Origin: CAZRZN01 sp964604565
GTDB taxonomy: Bacteria > Pseudomonadota > Alphaproteobacteria > Rhodobacterales > Rhodobacteraceae
NCBI GenBank assembly: GCA_964604565.1
Contig: CAZRZN010000056.1
Span: 1 to 19,595, forward strand
DNA length: 19,595 nt
Direction: 5' to 3'
In this document: positions 6,967-14,863 of the stretch, in pieces
How the letters are laid out: every line of letters starts with the position of its first letter
How positions within the stretch are numbered: position 1 is the first letter of the stretch
The notes under the pieces: generated by a model
Told to the model about the DNA's origin: nothing
The model's input: only the letters and a program-made list of their open reading frames with translations
Database searches by the model: none
Translations under genes and position numbers: made by a program

Positions 6967-8295
6967 ATGACGAACTGGACCGATATGTCTGCCGCGGCGC
7001 TTGGGCGCGGCATTGCTGCGGGTGACATTGATCCCGTTGCCTTGGCCGAGCATTTCCTGAACGAAATCAATAGGCATCCACTGCGTGACCGGATCTATGC
7101 CCGGCTGACCCCGGATCGCGCCATGGCAGAGGCCCGGGCCGCGCGCGACCGCGCCCGCCTGGGGGTGCGGCGGCACCCGCTGGACGGCGTGCCGATCAGC
7201 TGGAAAGACCTTTATGACACGGCCGGCACTGTGACCGAGGCCGGGTCGGGCCTGCTCAAGGGCCGCGTCCCGGATCGCGATGCGGAGGTGCTGCGCAACG
7301 CCACGCAGACCGGTCTTGTCTGCCTGGGCAAGACGCATATGTCGGAACTGGCCTTTTCCGGTCTGGGCCTGAACCCCGTGACGGCCACGGCGCCTTGCGT
7401 CAACGATCCCGAGGCCGTCGCTGGTGGATCCTCCTCGGGGGCTGCGGCCTCCGTCGCGTTCGGGCTGGCGCCGGCAGGCGTCGGCTCCGACACCGGCGGG
7501 TCGGTTCGGCTCCCAGCCTGCTGGAACGATCTTGTGGGTCTCAAGACAACCAGCGGGCGGCTGAGTCTCAAGGGGGTCGTCCCGCTGATCGCAAGTTTTG
7601 ACACTGTCGGCCCGCTCTGCCGCACGGTCGAGGATGCGGCCCTGATGCTCTCTGCGCTGGAGGGGCGGCCTGCGCCCGACCTGACGGGTGCGGATTTGCG
7701 CGGACGCCGCTTTGCCGCGCTGCAAACCATCGTCATGGACGACCTCGATTCCGCCCCGGCGAAGGCCTATGCGGATGCGCTGGACCGTTTGCGCGCAGCG
7801 GGCGCCGTGATCGAGCCGCTGGATTTCCCGGAGATCGAACTGGCCAACCGGGACTCCGGCCTGCTTTACACCGTCGAGGCGTGGGCCACATGGCGCGATG
7901 CGATCACCGCGCAGCCCGACACGATGTTCAGACCGATCCGTGAGCGGTTTGAAGCGGGCGCAACCCACACCGCCGCCGATTACGTCGCGGCATGGCAGAA
8001 TGTTGACCGGATGCGCGCCCGCTGGGCGCAGGTCACCGCGGGCTATGACGGCGTGCTCTGCCCGACGGCGCCCAACATGCCCGCCAAAGTCGACAAGCTG
8101 ATGGAGCAGGGCGACTATTACGCCGCCGAAAACCTGCGCACCCTGCGCAACACCCGGGTTGGAAACCTGCTTGGTGGCGCGGTCGTGACCCTGCCGACGG
8201 GCACGGCCTCTTGCGGGATCTCCGTCATGGGCGCACCCATGGCGGAACATCACGTGCTGCGACTCGCCGCGGCCATGGAGGCGGCGCTGGGCTGA
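6967..8295 (+). CDS. Amidase signature family hydrolase
   Basis: This 442-residue protein has the complete Ser-cisSer-Lys catalytic triad of the amidase signature family: Lys80 in PISWKDLYD, the cis-serine in AGGSSSGAA (152-160), and the nucleophile Ser179 in GSDTGGSVRLPA. Such enzymes hydrolyse carboxamide bonds of varied substrates. It resembles GatA in fold, but no gatB or gatC is adjacent, so a free-standing amidase is more likely than a Glu-tRNA amidotransferase subunit. The substrate is unknown. The ATG at 6967 has AAGGAG eight bases upstream; the frame remains open further upstream over the ubiH promoter side, but that part has no coding support. The gene precedes the aminotransferase gene by 150 bases and may be its own unit. 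Confidence 0.9.
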   Translation: MTNWTDMSAAALGRGIAAGDIDPVALAEHFLNEINRHPLRDRIYARLTPDRAMAEARAARDRARLGVRRHPLDGVPISWKDLYDTAGTVTEAGSGLLKGRVPDRDAEVLRNATQTGLVCLGKTHMSELAFSGLGLNPVTATAPCVNDPEAVAGGSSSGAAASVAFGLAPAGVGSDTGGSVRLPACWNDLVGLKTTSGRLSLKGVVPLIASFDTVGPLCRTVEDAALMLSALEGRPAPDLTGADLRGRRFAALQTIVMDDLDSAPAKAYADALDRLRAAGAVIEPLDFPEIELANRDSGLLYTVEAWATWRDAITAQPDTMFRPIRERFEAGATHTAADYVAAWQNVDRMRARWAQVTAGYDGVLCPTAPNMPAKVDKLMEQGDYYAAENLRTLRNTRVGNLLGGAVVTLPTGTASCGISVMGAPMAEHHVLRLAAAMEAALG

Positions 8296-8339
8296 GCTGC
8301 ATCAAGTTTTCGCAGGGGTGCGGCATTCGGGCCACAAAA

Positions 8340-8357
8340 CCCCGCCGTGACGCGGGG
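8340..8357 (+). terminator. Weak hairpin after the amidase gene
   Basis: CCCCGC (8340-8345) and GCGGGG (8352-8357) form a six-base-pair stem preceded by AAAA and followed by ATT. There is no T tract, so it may attenuate rather than stop transcription towards the aminotransferase gene. Confidence 0.3.
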
Positions 8358-8445
8358 ATTCTGGACAGACGGCCCCGTTGTTCCGTATCCTTCGGAAAAA
8401 GGCGGGGCGAAAACGACCCCGCACACCTTGAGGCAGTATTGGCAG

Positions 8446-9624
8446 ATGTTCCCCGAACGGTTTTCGAACCTACCGGCCTATGCGTTCCCGCGTCTGCGGG
8501 CGCTGCTTGACCCGCATGAGCCGGGCGGGCCGGTGCTGCATATGTCCATCGGCGAGCCGAAACATCCCTTTCCGCCCTGGATCACGCAGATCATCACCGA
8601 CACCGCCGAGGAGTTCGGGCGTTATCCGCCCAATGAGGGCACGCCGGAGTTGCGCAGCGCGATCACCGGCTGGCTGCACCGCCGCTACGGCGTGACACTG
8701 GATCCCGAGACCCGTGTGATGGGACTGAACGGCACGCGCGAGGGGCTCTACAACGTCGGCATGGCGCTGTGTCCCGAAGAGAAGCGGGGGCAAAAGCCCG
8801 TCGTGTTGATGCCGAACCCGTTTTATCAGGTCTACATGATCTCTGCGATTTCCGTGGGGGCGGAGCCCGTCTTTGTCCCGGCGACCGGGCAGACCGGGCA
8901 TCTGCCGGACTATGCGGCGCTGCCGGCGGAAGTGCTGAACAGAACCGCGCTTTGCTACATCTGTTCGCCGGCAAACCCGCAGGGGGCCATGGCGGACGAA
9001 AGCTATTGGCGCAGCCTGATCGGTCTGGCCGAAAAACACGATTTTCAGATCGTTGCCGACGAATGCTATGCCGAGATCTACCGCCACGCGCCCCCCGTCG
9101 GGGCGCTGGAAGTCGCCGCTAGACTGGGCGCGGATCCCGAACGGGTCGTCAGCCTGCACTCGCTTTCGAAACGCTCGAACCTGCCGGGCCTGCGCTCTGG
9201 CTTCGTGGCCAGCGGGCCGCAGACCATCGCCCGGCTGAAGCAATTGCGCGCCTATTCCGGCGCACCCGTTCCGTTGCCGCTGCAACGGGTGTCGGAGGCG
9301 TTGTGGTCCGACGAAGAGCATGTCACCGAAAACCGCGCGCTTTATGCCGAGAAATATGCATTGGCCGATGACCTGCTGGGTCATGTGCCGGGCTATTTGC
9401 CGCCGCAGGCCGGGATGTTCCTGTGGTTGCCGGTCGAGGATGGCGAAGAGGCCGTGCTCCGTCTCTGGCAGGAGACCGGCGTGCGGACCCTGCCGGGGGC
9501 CTATCTTTCCCGTGAGACCGCATCCGGGAACCCGGGGCAGGGGTTCCTTCGCGTAGCTCTGGTGGCACCGAAACAGGAAACAGAAGACGGGCTGATCCGA
9601 ATCCGGGACAGCTTGTTCACATAA
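8446..9624 (+). CDS. dapC: PLP-dependent aminotransferase, probable succinyldiaminopimelate transaminase
   Basis: A class I/II aminotransferase of 392 residues. Seen: GEPKHPFPPW, a glycine-rich cofactor loop LNGTREGLYN, NPFYQVY, SPANPQG, the cofactor-contact stretch DECYAEIYRH, and the PLP lysine Lys242 in SLHSLSKRSNLPGLR. Roseobacter proteins of this form are usually assigned to N-succinyl-diaminopimelate transamination in lysine and peptidoglycan synthesis; the assignment rests on family resemblance and is less sure than the fold. The start at 8446 (MFPERFSNLPAYAFPRLRALL) matches the usual N-terminus, though only GAGG (8430-8433) is visible upstream. An in-frame ATG at 8347 would add 33 residues that do not look conserved. 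The ftsK gene follows after 20 bases, so the two are probably cotranscribed. Confidence 0.85.
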   Translation: MFPERFSNLPAYAFPRLRALLDPHEPGGPVLHMSIGEPKHPFPPWITQIITDTAEEFGRYPPNEGTPELRSAITGWLHRRYGVTLDPETRVMGLNGTREGLYNVGMALCPEEKRGQKPVVLMPNPFYQVYMISAISVGAEPVFVPATGQTGHLPDYAALPAEVLNRTALCYICSPANPQGAMADESYWRSLIGLAEKHDFQIVADECYAEIYRHAPPVGALEVAARLGADPERVVSLHSLSKRSNLPGLRSGFVASGPQTIARLKQLRAYSGAPVPLPLQRVSEALWSDEEHVTENRALYAEKYALADDLLGHVPGYLPPQAGMFLWLPVEDGEEAVLRLWQETGVRTLPGAYLSRETASGNPGQGFLRVALVAPKQETEDGLIRIRDSLFT

Positions 9625-9644
9625 TAAGAAACGACGAGGCGAAG

Positions 9645-12600
9645 ATGGCATCTTTTCAGGCACGGGGCCGTGATCCCCTGTTCGACACGAACACCGCCGC
9701 GACGCTGGAAAAACGCGGACGCGAACTGATCGGTCTGGCGCTTGTGGCGCTGGGGCTGATGGTGGGTGCCATGATCGCCTCTTATACGCCGGATGACCCG
9801 TCATGGTTGTCGGCCACCGATGCGCCGGTGCAGAACTGGCTGGGCCGGCTGGGCGCCTCCATCGCGGCCCCGATGTTCATGATTATCGGCTGGGGCAGTT
9901 GGGCGCTGGCGGCGGTCTTTGTGGTCTGGGGCATCCGGTTGGCAGCCCACCGCGGGGCAGGGCGCGCGTTTTCCCGCCTGATCTTCTCGCCCATCTGGGT
10001 CGCGCTCTGCGCGGTCTATGCCTCGGGGCTGCATGAAACCGCCGGTTGGACGCATAACTTCGGTCTTGGCGGGCTGTTTGGCGACATGATGATGGGCTCT
10101 GTGCTGAATCTTCTGCCCTTTGCGCCGGCCACAGGGCTCAAGGTGATGCAGTTGACTCTTGGTGGCGGGATCGTTGCGCTGGGAACCTTTGTTCTTGGAT
10201 TCACCCGGACCGAACTGAAGGCCATCGGTCGTTTCCTGCTGATCAGCGTGGTCATGGTCTATGCGACCGTAGTGCGCCTGATGGGCAAAGGCGCAAGCGG
10301 GGCCGCATCCACCGCGCAAAGAATGAAGGCCGCACAGGCCGAAAGGCGCATGACCCGGCAGGCGGCCGCCGCCCAGGCCGCCGAGGCGCATCATGGTGCT
10401 GCGCCGTCCTTCATGCCCAAGTCGGCGCGTGTATTGCGGGCCGACACAAGCCTGCCGCCCTCGCCGGAAGCGGGGTTCTACGATCCGGAGGAGGACGTTC
10501 TCGAAGAAGCCGACATCGCGCCGCCGGAGAAGACCGGATTTCTCGCGCGGATGCCCTCGCTGATGCGGCGGTCGGATCCCGATCCGATGCCCGAACCGGA
10601 ATTGGTCGACAGGCAGATGGATCACGATGTCGAAGCGCCGGGCGAGGACCGCATCCGTGCCAAGATTGCCAGTGCAGTGAAGTCACGTGGCGCCATGCTG
10701 CCCGGCCGCCACACGCCGGAGATCGACGCCAGCAAGCCGCTGACAAAGGGCAGGGGATACGGCCCGCAGCCGCTGATCTTCCGTGATCCCCGGCGCGCGG
10801 GAACCTTGCCGCCCGAGCCGCCGCTCACCGCGGCCGAGCGGAAGCTGCGGGCAGAGCCGCCGCTGACCGCCGCATCGACTTTGCCCCGCTTCGCAGAGCC
10901 GCAAGACAAGCCCCCCGCGGAGGGTCCGGCGGTCAAGCCTCCTGCGTCTGATCCGCAGGCCGCGCCCGCTGCAGAACCGCCGGTTGACGCCGATCTCTAT
11001 TCCGACCTCAGCGATTTTGACGACTACGGCGACGCCGAGATCCTCACCGACGACTACGATGCGGATCCACAGGATGCGCCGGCCCCCTCGCCGCGCGCCG
11101 AGGTTCCCTTGCCGGAGCCGAAGAAAGTCGTCCAGCAGCCTCAGCGCAAGCCGGTCCAGCCCTCCAAGCGGGCCCAGCAAGAGGCGCAGCCCAGCCTGCG
11201 CTTCGACGAAGAGGCCACGGATTACGAATTGCCGCCGCTCTCTTTGCTGATGTCGCCTGACCGGATTGAACGCCATGTCCTCAGCGACGAGGCGCTGGAG
11301 GAAAATGCCCGCATGCTGGAGACCGTGCTGGACGATTACGGCGTCAAGGGCGAGATCGTCAGCGTCCGCCCCGGACCCGTGGTGACCATGTATGAACTTG
11401 AACCCGCGCCGGGTCTCAAGGCGTCCCGCGTCATCGGTCTGGCGGATGACATCGCCCGCAGCATGTCGGCGCTGTCGGCGCGTGTGTCCACCGTCCCGGG
11501 ACGGTCGGTCATCGGTATCGAACTGCCCAACGACAACCGTGAAATGGTCTGCTTTCGCGAAATCCTTGCCGGGCGCGAATACGGCGACGGCAAGCACGCG
11601 CTGCCGCTGGCGCTGGGCAAGAACATCGGCGGCGATCCGATCGTGGCCAACCTTGCCAAGATGCCCCACCTGCTGATCGCGGGCACGACCGGGTCGGGGA
11701 AGTCGGTCGCGATCAACACGATGATCCTCTCGCTGCTCTACAAGCTGACACCGGATGACTGCCGCCTGATCATGATCGACCCCAAGATGCTGGAACTCAG
11801 CGTTTACGACGGCATCCCGCATCTGCTTTCGCCCGTTGTGACCGACCCGAAAAAAGCCGTTGTCGCCCTGAAATGGGTGGTGGGCGAGATGGAGGACCGA
11901 TACCGCAAGATGTCCAAGATGGGCGTGCGGAACATCGACGGCTACAACAGCCGCGTGGCGGACGCATTGTCCAAGGGCGAAATGTTCAGCCGCACGGTGC
12001 AGACCGGCTTTGACGACGAAACCGGCGAGCCGATCTTCGAAACCGAAGAATTCGAACCGAAAAAGATGCCGTTCATCGTGGTGATCGTCGATGAGATGGC
12101 CGACCTGATGATGGTCGCCGGCAAGGAGATCGAGGCCTGTATCCAGCGGCTCGCGCAGATGGCCCGCGCCTCGGGTATTCACCTGATCATGGCGACGCAG
12201 CGCCCGTCGGTCGATGTGATCACCGGAACGATCAAGGCGAACTTCCCCACGCGGATCAGCTTTCAGGTGACGTCCAAGATCGACAGCCGCACCATCCTTG
12301 GCGAAATGGGCGCCGAACAACTTCTGGGCATGGGCGACATGCTGTACATGGCGGGCGGCGCCCGGATCACACGCTGCCACGGCCCTTTTGTGAGCGATGA
12401 GGAGGTCGAGGAAATCGTCAACCACCTCAAGGCTTTCGGCCCGCCGGACTACGTGGGTGGCGTGGTGCAGGGACCGGACGACGAAAAGGCCGACAATATC
12501 GATGCGGTGCTGGGCCTGAACACCGGCGGGAATACGGGCGGAGAAGACGCGCTGTATGATCAGGCGGTGGCAATCGTGATCAAGGACCGCAAGTGTTCGA

Positions 12601-12737
12601 CATCCTACATTCAGCGCAAGCTGGGTATCGGATACAACAAGGCCGCGCGCCTTGTGGAGCAGATGGAAGACGAAAGCGTCGTGTCACCGGCCAATCATGT
12701 CGGCAAGCGCGAGATTCTGGTGCCCGAACAGCAATAG
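9645..12737 (+). CDS. ftsK: DNA translocase FtsK
   Basis: A 1030-residue septal DNA pump that clears and resolves chromosome termini during division. Residues 1-220 contain about four membrane helices (for example LIGLALVALGLMVGAMIA and GRFLLISVVMVYATVV). Residues about 220-530 form a Pro/Ala/Glu-rich, low-complexity linker containing a small internal duplication (two copies of AEPPLTAA-like sequence near 388-405). The RecA-like motor follows, with Walker A GTTGSGKS (680-687), Walker B VVIVDEMADL (Asp816, Glu817) and ATQRPSVDVITG. The C-terminal gamma winged helix is present (about 966-1030; CSTSYIQRKLGIGYNKAARL), which reads orienting sequences and activates XerD in characterised homologues. 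GAGG stands near the start codon. Confidence 0.97.
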   Translation: MASFQARGRDPLFDTNTAATLEKRGRELIGLALVALGLMVGAMIASYTPDDPSWLSATDAPVQNWLGRLGASIAAPMFMIIGWGSWALAAVFVVWGIRLAAHRGAGRAFSRLIFSPIWVALCAVYASGLHETAGWTHNFGLGGLFGDMMMGSVLNLLPFAPATGLKVMQLTLGGGIVALGTFVLGFTRTELKAIGRFLLISVVMVYATVVRLMGKGASGAASTAQRMKAAQAERRMTRQAAAAQAAEAHHGAAPSFMPKSARVLRADTSLPPSPEAGFYDPEEDVLEEADIAPPEKTGFLARMPSLMRRSDPDPMPEPELVDRQMDHDVEAPGEDRIRAKIASAVKSRGAMLPGRHTPEIDASKPLTKGRGYGPQPLIFRDPRRAGTLPPEPPLTAAERKLRAEPPLTAASTLPRFAEPQDKPPAEGPAVKPPASDPQAAPAAEPPVDADLYSDLSDFDDYGDAEILTDDYDADPQDAPAPSPRAEVPLPEPKKVVQQPQRKPVQPSKRAQQEAQPSLRFDEEATDYELPPLSLLMSPDRIERHVLSDEALEENARMLETVLDDYGVKGEIVSVRPGPVVTMYELEPAPGLKASRVIGLADDIARSMSALSARVSTVPGRSVIGIELPNDNREMVCFREILAGREYGDGKHALPLALGKNIGGDPIVANLAKMPHLLIAGTTGSGKSVAINTMILSLLYKLTPDDCRLIMIDPKMLELSVYDGIPHLLSPVVTDPKKAVVALKWVVGEMEDRYRKMSKMGVRNIDGYNSRVADALSKGEMFSRTVQTGFDDETGEPIFETEEFEPKKMPFIVVIVDEMADLMMVAGKEIEACIQRLAQMARASGIHLIMATQRPSVDVITGTIKANFPTRISFQVTSKIDSRTILGEMGAEQLLGMGDMLYMAGGARITRCHGPFVSDEEVEEIVNHLKAFGPPDYVGGVVQGPDDEKADNIDAVLGLNTGGNTGGEDALYDQAVAIVIKDRKCSTSYIQRKLGIGYNKAARLVEQMEDESVVSPANHVGKREILVPEQQ

Positions 12738-12881
12738 GAAGCCCCGCGCTGCCTCGCAATCATTTTGATATAGCATGGTTTCAAGCGTCCGGGGAACGGG
12801 GCACAGGGGGCCACGGCGACAAAGATTGCCAACACATTTGGGCATCGGCCTGTTGCAATGCGTTTCAGGGTGCCTGAGCGC

Positions 12882-12924
12882 GGAGCGAGGGGCCAGCCCC
12901 TCGCGCTCCCCGGGATATTTTTGG
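12882..12924 (+). repeat. Palindromic element, terminator-like, possible dispersed intergenic repeat
   Basis: GCGAGGGG (12885-12892) pairs with CCCCTCGC (12897-12904) around CCAG. The stem can be extended by GGAG/CTCC (12882-12885 with 12906-12909) if two bases bulge. It is followed by CCGGGATATTTTTGG. The T run makes it a plausible ftsK terminator. The combination of palindrome and CCCCGGGATATTTTTGG-like tail resembles extragenic elements I recall from other Rhodobacteraceae, but only one copy is in this window. Confidence 0.5.
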
Positions 12925-12947
12925 CCCGAAGAAAACCGGCGACGGCA

Positions 12948-12976
12948 TTGAAGGCGCGGGTTTCCGCCCTGATATT
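12948..12976 (+). promoter_or_regulatory. Candidate sigma-70 promoter for lolA
   Basis: TTGAAG (12948-12953) and GATATT (12971-12976) each match four of six consensus bases and are separated by exactly 17 bases. The predicted 5' leader to the lolA start would be about 70 bases. Confidence 0.5.
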
Positions 12977-13054
12977 CCGATTGCGCGCGCCTGATATCGC
13001 ATAGCCAGCGGCCTTGTGGCATGAAGGCGACCAATCCGATCAGGAAGGACTCAC

Positions 13055-13648
13055 ATGATCCGCAAGTTTTTCGCCACGCTCGCATTGGTGACATGCGCCA
13101 GTCAACTTGGCGCCGAGCAACTCTCGTTGAACGAAATCTCGCGCTATCTCAACGGGATTTCTTCTGCGACCGGGACCTTTACCCAGATCAATGCGGACGA
13201 CACGATTTCGACCGGCAGCATCGCGATCAAGCGTCCGGGCAAGGTGCGTTTCGATTACGATCCGCCGGAACGCTCTTTGGTCATGGCGAACTCAGGCGCG
13301 GTCTATATCCTTGATCGCAAGCTCAATGCGCGCCCCGATACCTATCCGCTGCGCCAGACACCCCTGTCTATCATTCTTGCCCGGCGTGTGGATCTGACGG
13401 AGGCCGGCATGGTGGTTGCGCATGGCTATGACGGGACGGCGACCACGGTGACCGCACAGGACCCCGACCGCCCTGAATACGGAACCATTCAGCTGAAATT
13501 CACCGGCGATCCGGTGGAATTGCGGCAATGGACCATCACAGATGGCAACGGATCGCAGACTACTGTCGTTCTTGGCGGGCTGGAAGCGGACAACCTGCCC
13601 AACAGCCTGTTCTCGATCGAGGCCGAATTGAGCAAGCTGAAACCGTGA
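13055..13648 (+). CDS. lolA: Outer-membrane lipoprotein carrier protein LolA
   Basis: A 197-residue periplasmic chaperone that takes lipoproteins released by the LolCDE complex and carries them to the outer membrane. Residues 1-20 are a Sec signal peptide ending QLGA before EQ. The mature part has the LolA pattern: ISRYLNGISSATGTFTQ, GSIAIKRPGKVRFDYDPPE (a hallmark block, with Arg and aromatic residues that line the hydrophobic cavity), then TPLSIILARRVDLTEAG and a C-terminal FSIEAELSK. Length is normal. AGGAAGG at about 13042-13048 precedes the ATG. It follows ftsK, the common arrangement in alphaproteobacteria, but the 317-base gap and candidate promoter suggest independent expression. No LolB gene is visible, as is usual in this class. 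Confidence 0.93.
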   Translation: MIRKFFATLALVTCASQLGAEQLSLNEISRYLNGISSATGTFTQINADDTISTGSIAIKRPGKVRFDYDPPERSLVMANSGAVYILDRKLNARPDTYPLRQTPLSIILARRVDLTEAGMVVAHGYDGTATTVTAQDPDRPEYGTIQLKFTGDPVELRQWTITDGNGSQTTVVLGGLEADNLPNSLFSIEAELSKLKP

Positions 13649-13667
13649 CGGCGTATTTCAGGCGTGT

Positions 13668-13705
13668 GACCGGACCGACCTCCTGAAAGGCAGGCCGCTC
13701 CGGTC
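13668..13705. terminator. Imperfect hairpin between lolA and the transglycosylase gene
   Basis: GACCGGA (13668-13674) and TCCGGTC (13699-13705) are perfect inverted arms around a 24-base loop with some inner pairing. It sits between convergent gene ends and is the only terminator candidate there. No T tract follows on either strand. Confidence 0.3.
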
Positions 13706-13711
13706 GTCCCA

Positions 13712-14308
13712 TCAACGCGCCGCGCGGCACGTCCTGAGCTGGCGTTGATACATCAACGCCCGTTCGCCCACCTCGTTCGAGACCCGCAGCAACCAGGATT
13801 TTGCGTTGTAGCTGCCGCGGCGATACCCCGTGCGTCCCTCGTGGTAGGCGAGATAGTGACGCCGGGCATCCGACATGGGCAAACCCAGTTGATCCTGTGA
13901 TTTCTTCATGTACCAGCCCATGAAATCCGACGCATCGCGGATGTTGTCACGCCGCGCGTTGCGGCGACCATTTTCCGCCAGATATTCCTTCCATGTCCCG
14001 TCGAGGGCCTGACTGTAGCCGAAGGCCGAGCTTTGTCGGCCAACCGGGATCACCCCCATCTGGTAGCGGAAGGGGGTCCGTGCATCGCTGTCGAACTTGC
14101 TTTCCTGGTAGATCGTCGCCATCTGCACATGCACCGGCACGCCCCATCGGCGTTCCGCCGCGCGCAAGGCGCGATAGTAGCCCGGACGCTGTTCGAGAAT
14201 CGAACAGGCGTCATCAAGATTTTTGGGGGATGTGCCGGATCCACCTCCGCCACCTCCGCAAGACGCCGCCAGCAATACGATCACCAGGGCGCGAAGGACT
14301 CTGCTCAT
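13712..14308 (-). CDS. Lytic transglycosylase (SLT domain) lipoprotein
   Basis: A 198-residue protein with a lipoprotein signal (MSRVLRALVIVLLAASC); lipidation is predicted at Cys17, followed by six glycines and a serine as a flexible tether. The SLT fold of family 1 transglycosylases is recognisable: WGVPVHVQMATIYQESKFD with catalytic Glu69, then SSAFGYSQALDGTWKEYL, and YLAYHEGRTGYRRGSYNAK near the end. It should cleave peptidoglycan glycan strands from an anchored position at the outer membrane. The frame also has a GTG at 14314; ATG at 14308 is chosen because GAGG stands about ten bases upstream and the signal peptide begins there. It faces lolA and is divergent from hspQ. Not assignable to a named Mlt type. 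Confidence 0.87.
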   Translation of the reverse strand: MSRVLRALVIVLLAASCGGGGGGSGTSPKNLDDACSILEQRPGYYRALRAAERRWGVPVHVQMATIYQESKFDSDARTPFRYQMGVIPVGRQSSAFGYSQALDGTWKEYLAENGRRNARRDNIRDASDFMGWYMKKSQDQLGLPMSDARRHYLAYHEGRTGYRRGSYNAKSWLLRVSNEVGERALMYQRQLRTCRAAR

Positions 14309-14413
14309 TGTCACTCGCCTCGGTTTGTTTTTTTGTTGAAGGTATTTTAGCTGATTGTGCCCGGAGAGGGAATCACATTTCCTTGCTCGTGTTCGGGCGG
14401 GTGGCAGGCTGGC

Positions 14414-14446
14414 CTGTGAAAGTGACTGTTGGCGGGTCTTTCACAG
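14414..14446. promoter_or_regulatory. Perfect spaced inverted repeat, candidate operator
   Basis: CTGTGAAAG (14414-14422) and CTTTCACAG (14438-14446) are exact inverted copies 15 bases apart, centre to centre 24 bases. The right arm ends eight bases before the candidate hspQ -35 element. It could be a binding site for a dimeric regulator or, less likely, an RNA hairpin. Confidence 0.45.
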
Positions 14447-14454
14447 AGTGTTTC

Positions 14455-14483
14455 TTGTCAATTTGAGGTGAAAGTTGGACATT
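14455..14483 (+). promoter_or_regulatory. Candidate promoter for hspQ
   Basis: TTGTCA (14455-14460) matches five of six -35 bases, followed after 17 bases by GACATT (14478-14483). The preceding C makes CTTG, the conserved core of alphaproteobacterial heat-shock -35 elements. The -10 does not resemble a heat-shock -10, so either sigma factor is possible. Confidence 0.4.
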
Positions 14484-14526
14484 GCCCGGCTGTTGACGGT
14501 ATTAAGGTGAAATGAAGAGGTCTGTC

Positions 14527-14853
14527 ATGCAACACAATCGCGCGAAATATCACCTTGGCCAGGTCGTCCGCCATCGCAAGCATCCGTTCCGCGGTGTGGT
14601 GTTCGATGTGGACCCGGAGTTTTCGAACACGGATGAGTGGTACGAGGCGATTCCCGAGGAAAGCCGCCCCGCGAAGGAGCAGCCGTTTTACCACCTGCTC
14701 GCCGAGAACGATCAAAGCTTTTACGTGGCTTATGTGTCCGAGCAGAACCTTGTGGCCGATTATTCCGGCGAGCCCGTGGACCATCCGGATATCCCCGATC
14801 TCTTCGGGGCCTTTCAGGACGGCGCCTACGAACTGCATTTCCAGATGAACTGA
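14527..14853 (+). CDS. hspQ: Heat shock protein HspQ
   Basis: A 108-residue cytoplasmic protein of the HspQ/YccV-like, hemimethylated-DNA-binding domain family. The core is well conserved: AKYHLGQVVRHRKHPFRGVVFDVDPEFS (about 5-32), QPFYHLLAEND, VAYVSEQNLV, and PDIPDLFGAF near the end. In characterised enterobacteria HspQ is heat induced and modulates Lon protease specificity; the same role here is inferred. The ATG at 14527 is preferred because AAGAGG (14515-14520) stands six bases upstream. An in-frame ATG at 14512 would add five residues and has AAGGTG only two bases before it. It ends ten bases from the convergent threonine aldolase gene, with no terminator between. Confidence 0.9.
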   Translation: MQHNRAKYHLGQVVRHRKHPFRGVVFDVDPEFSNTDEWYEAIPEESRPAKEQPFYHLLAENDQSFYVAYVSEQNLVADYSGEPVDHPDIPDLFGAFQDGAYELHFQMN

Positions 14854-14863
14854 TCCTCTGCCG

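Larger units (their letters stand above)
12738..13054. other. Intergenic region between ftsK and lolA
   Basis: This 317-base gap carries no convincing gene. It holds a GC-rich palindromic element (12882-12920) that may terminate ftsK transcription, and a good candidate promoter for lolA (12948-12976). The stretch 12738-12870 shows no structure I can interpret. Confidence 0.6.
14309..14526. other. Divergent regulatory region between transglycosylase and hspQ
   Basis: This 218-base stretch separates two genes read outwards, so it must contain both promoters. It holds the inverted repeat at 14414-14446 and the candidate hspQ promoter at 14455-14483. It is visibly more AT-rich next to the transglycosylase start (around 14320-14360). 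Confidence 0.6.

Noticed and set aside
6886..8253. Upstream extension of the ubiH frame across the amidase gene
   Set aside because: The UbiH N-terminus with its FAD motif begins at 6885; everything upstream is antisense to the amidase.
6967..8295. Amidase as a GatA subunit
   Set aside because: No gatB or gatC is adjacent and the neighbourhood is unrelated to translation. The signature alone does not separate GatA from free-standing amidases, so I kept the general name.
9535..10755. Three GGGCAGGG sites (9535, 9955, 10748) on the plus strand near ftsK, resembling FtsK orienting sequences
   Set aside because: In DNA this GC-rich about three sites per strand in the window are expected by chance, so the cluster is not evidence of orientation bias. 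A genome-wide strand-bias count would decide.
10683..12425. 580-codon minus-strand open frame inside ftsK
   Set aside because: It lies opposite the conserved FtsK motor and has shadow-type composition rich in His, Arg, Asp and Gly.
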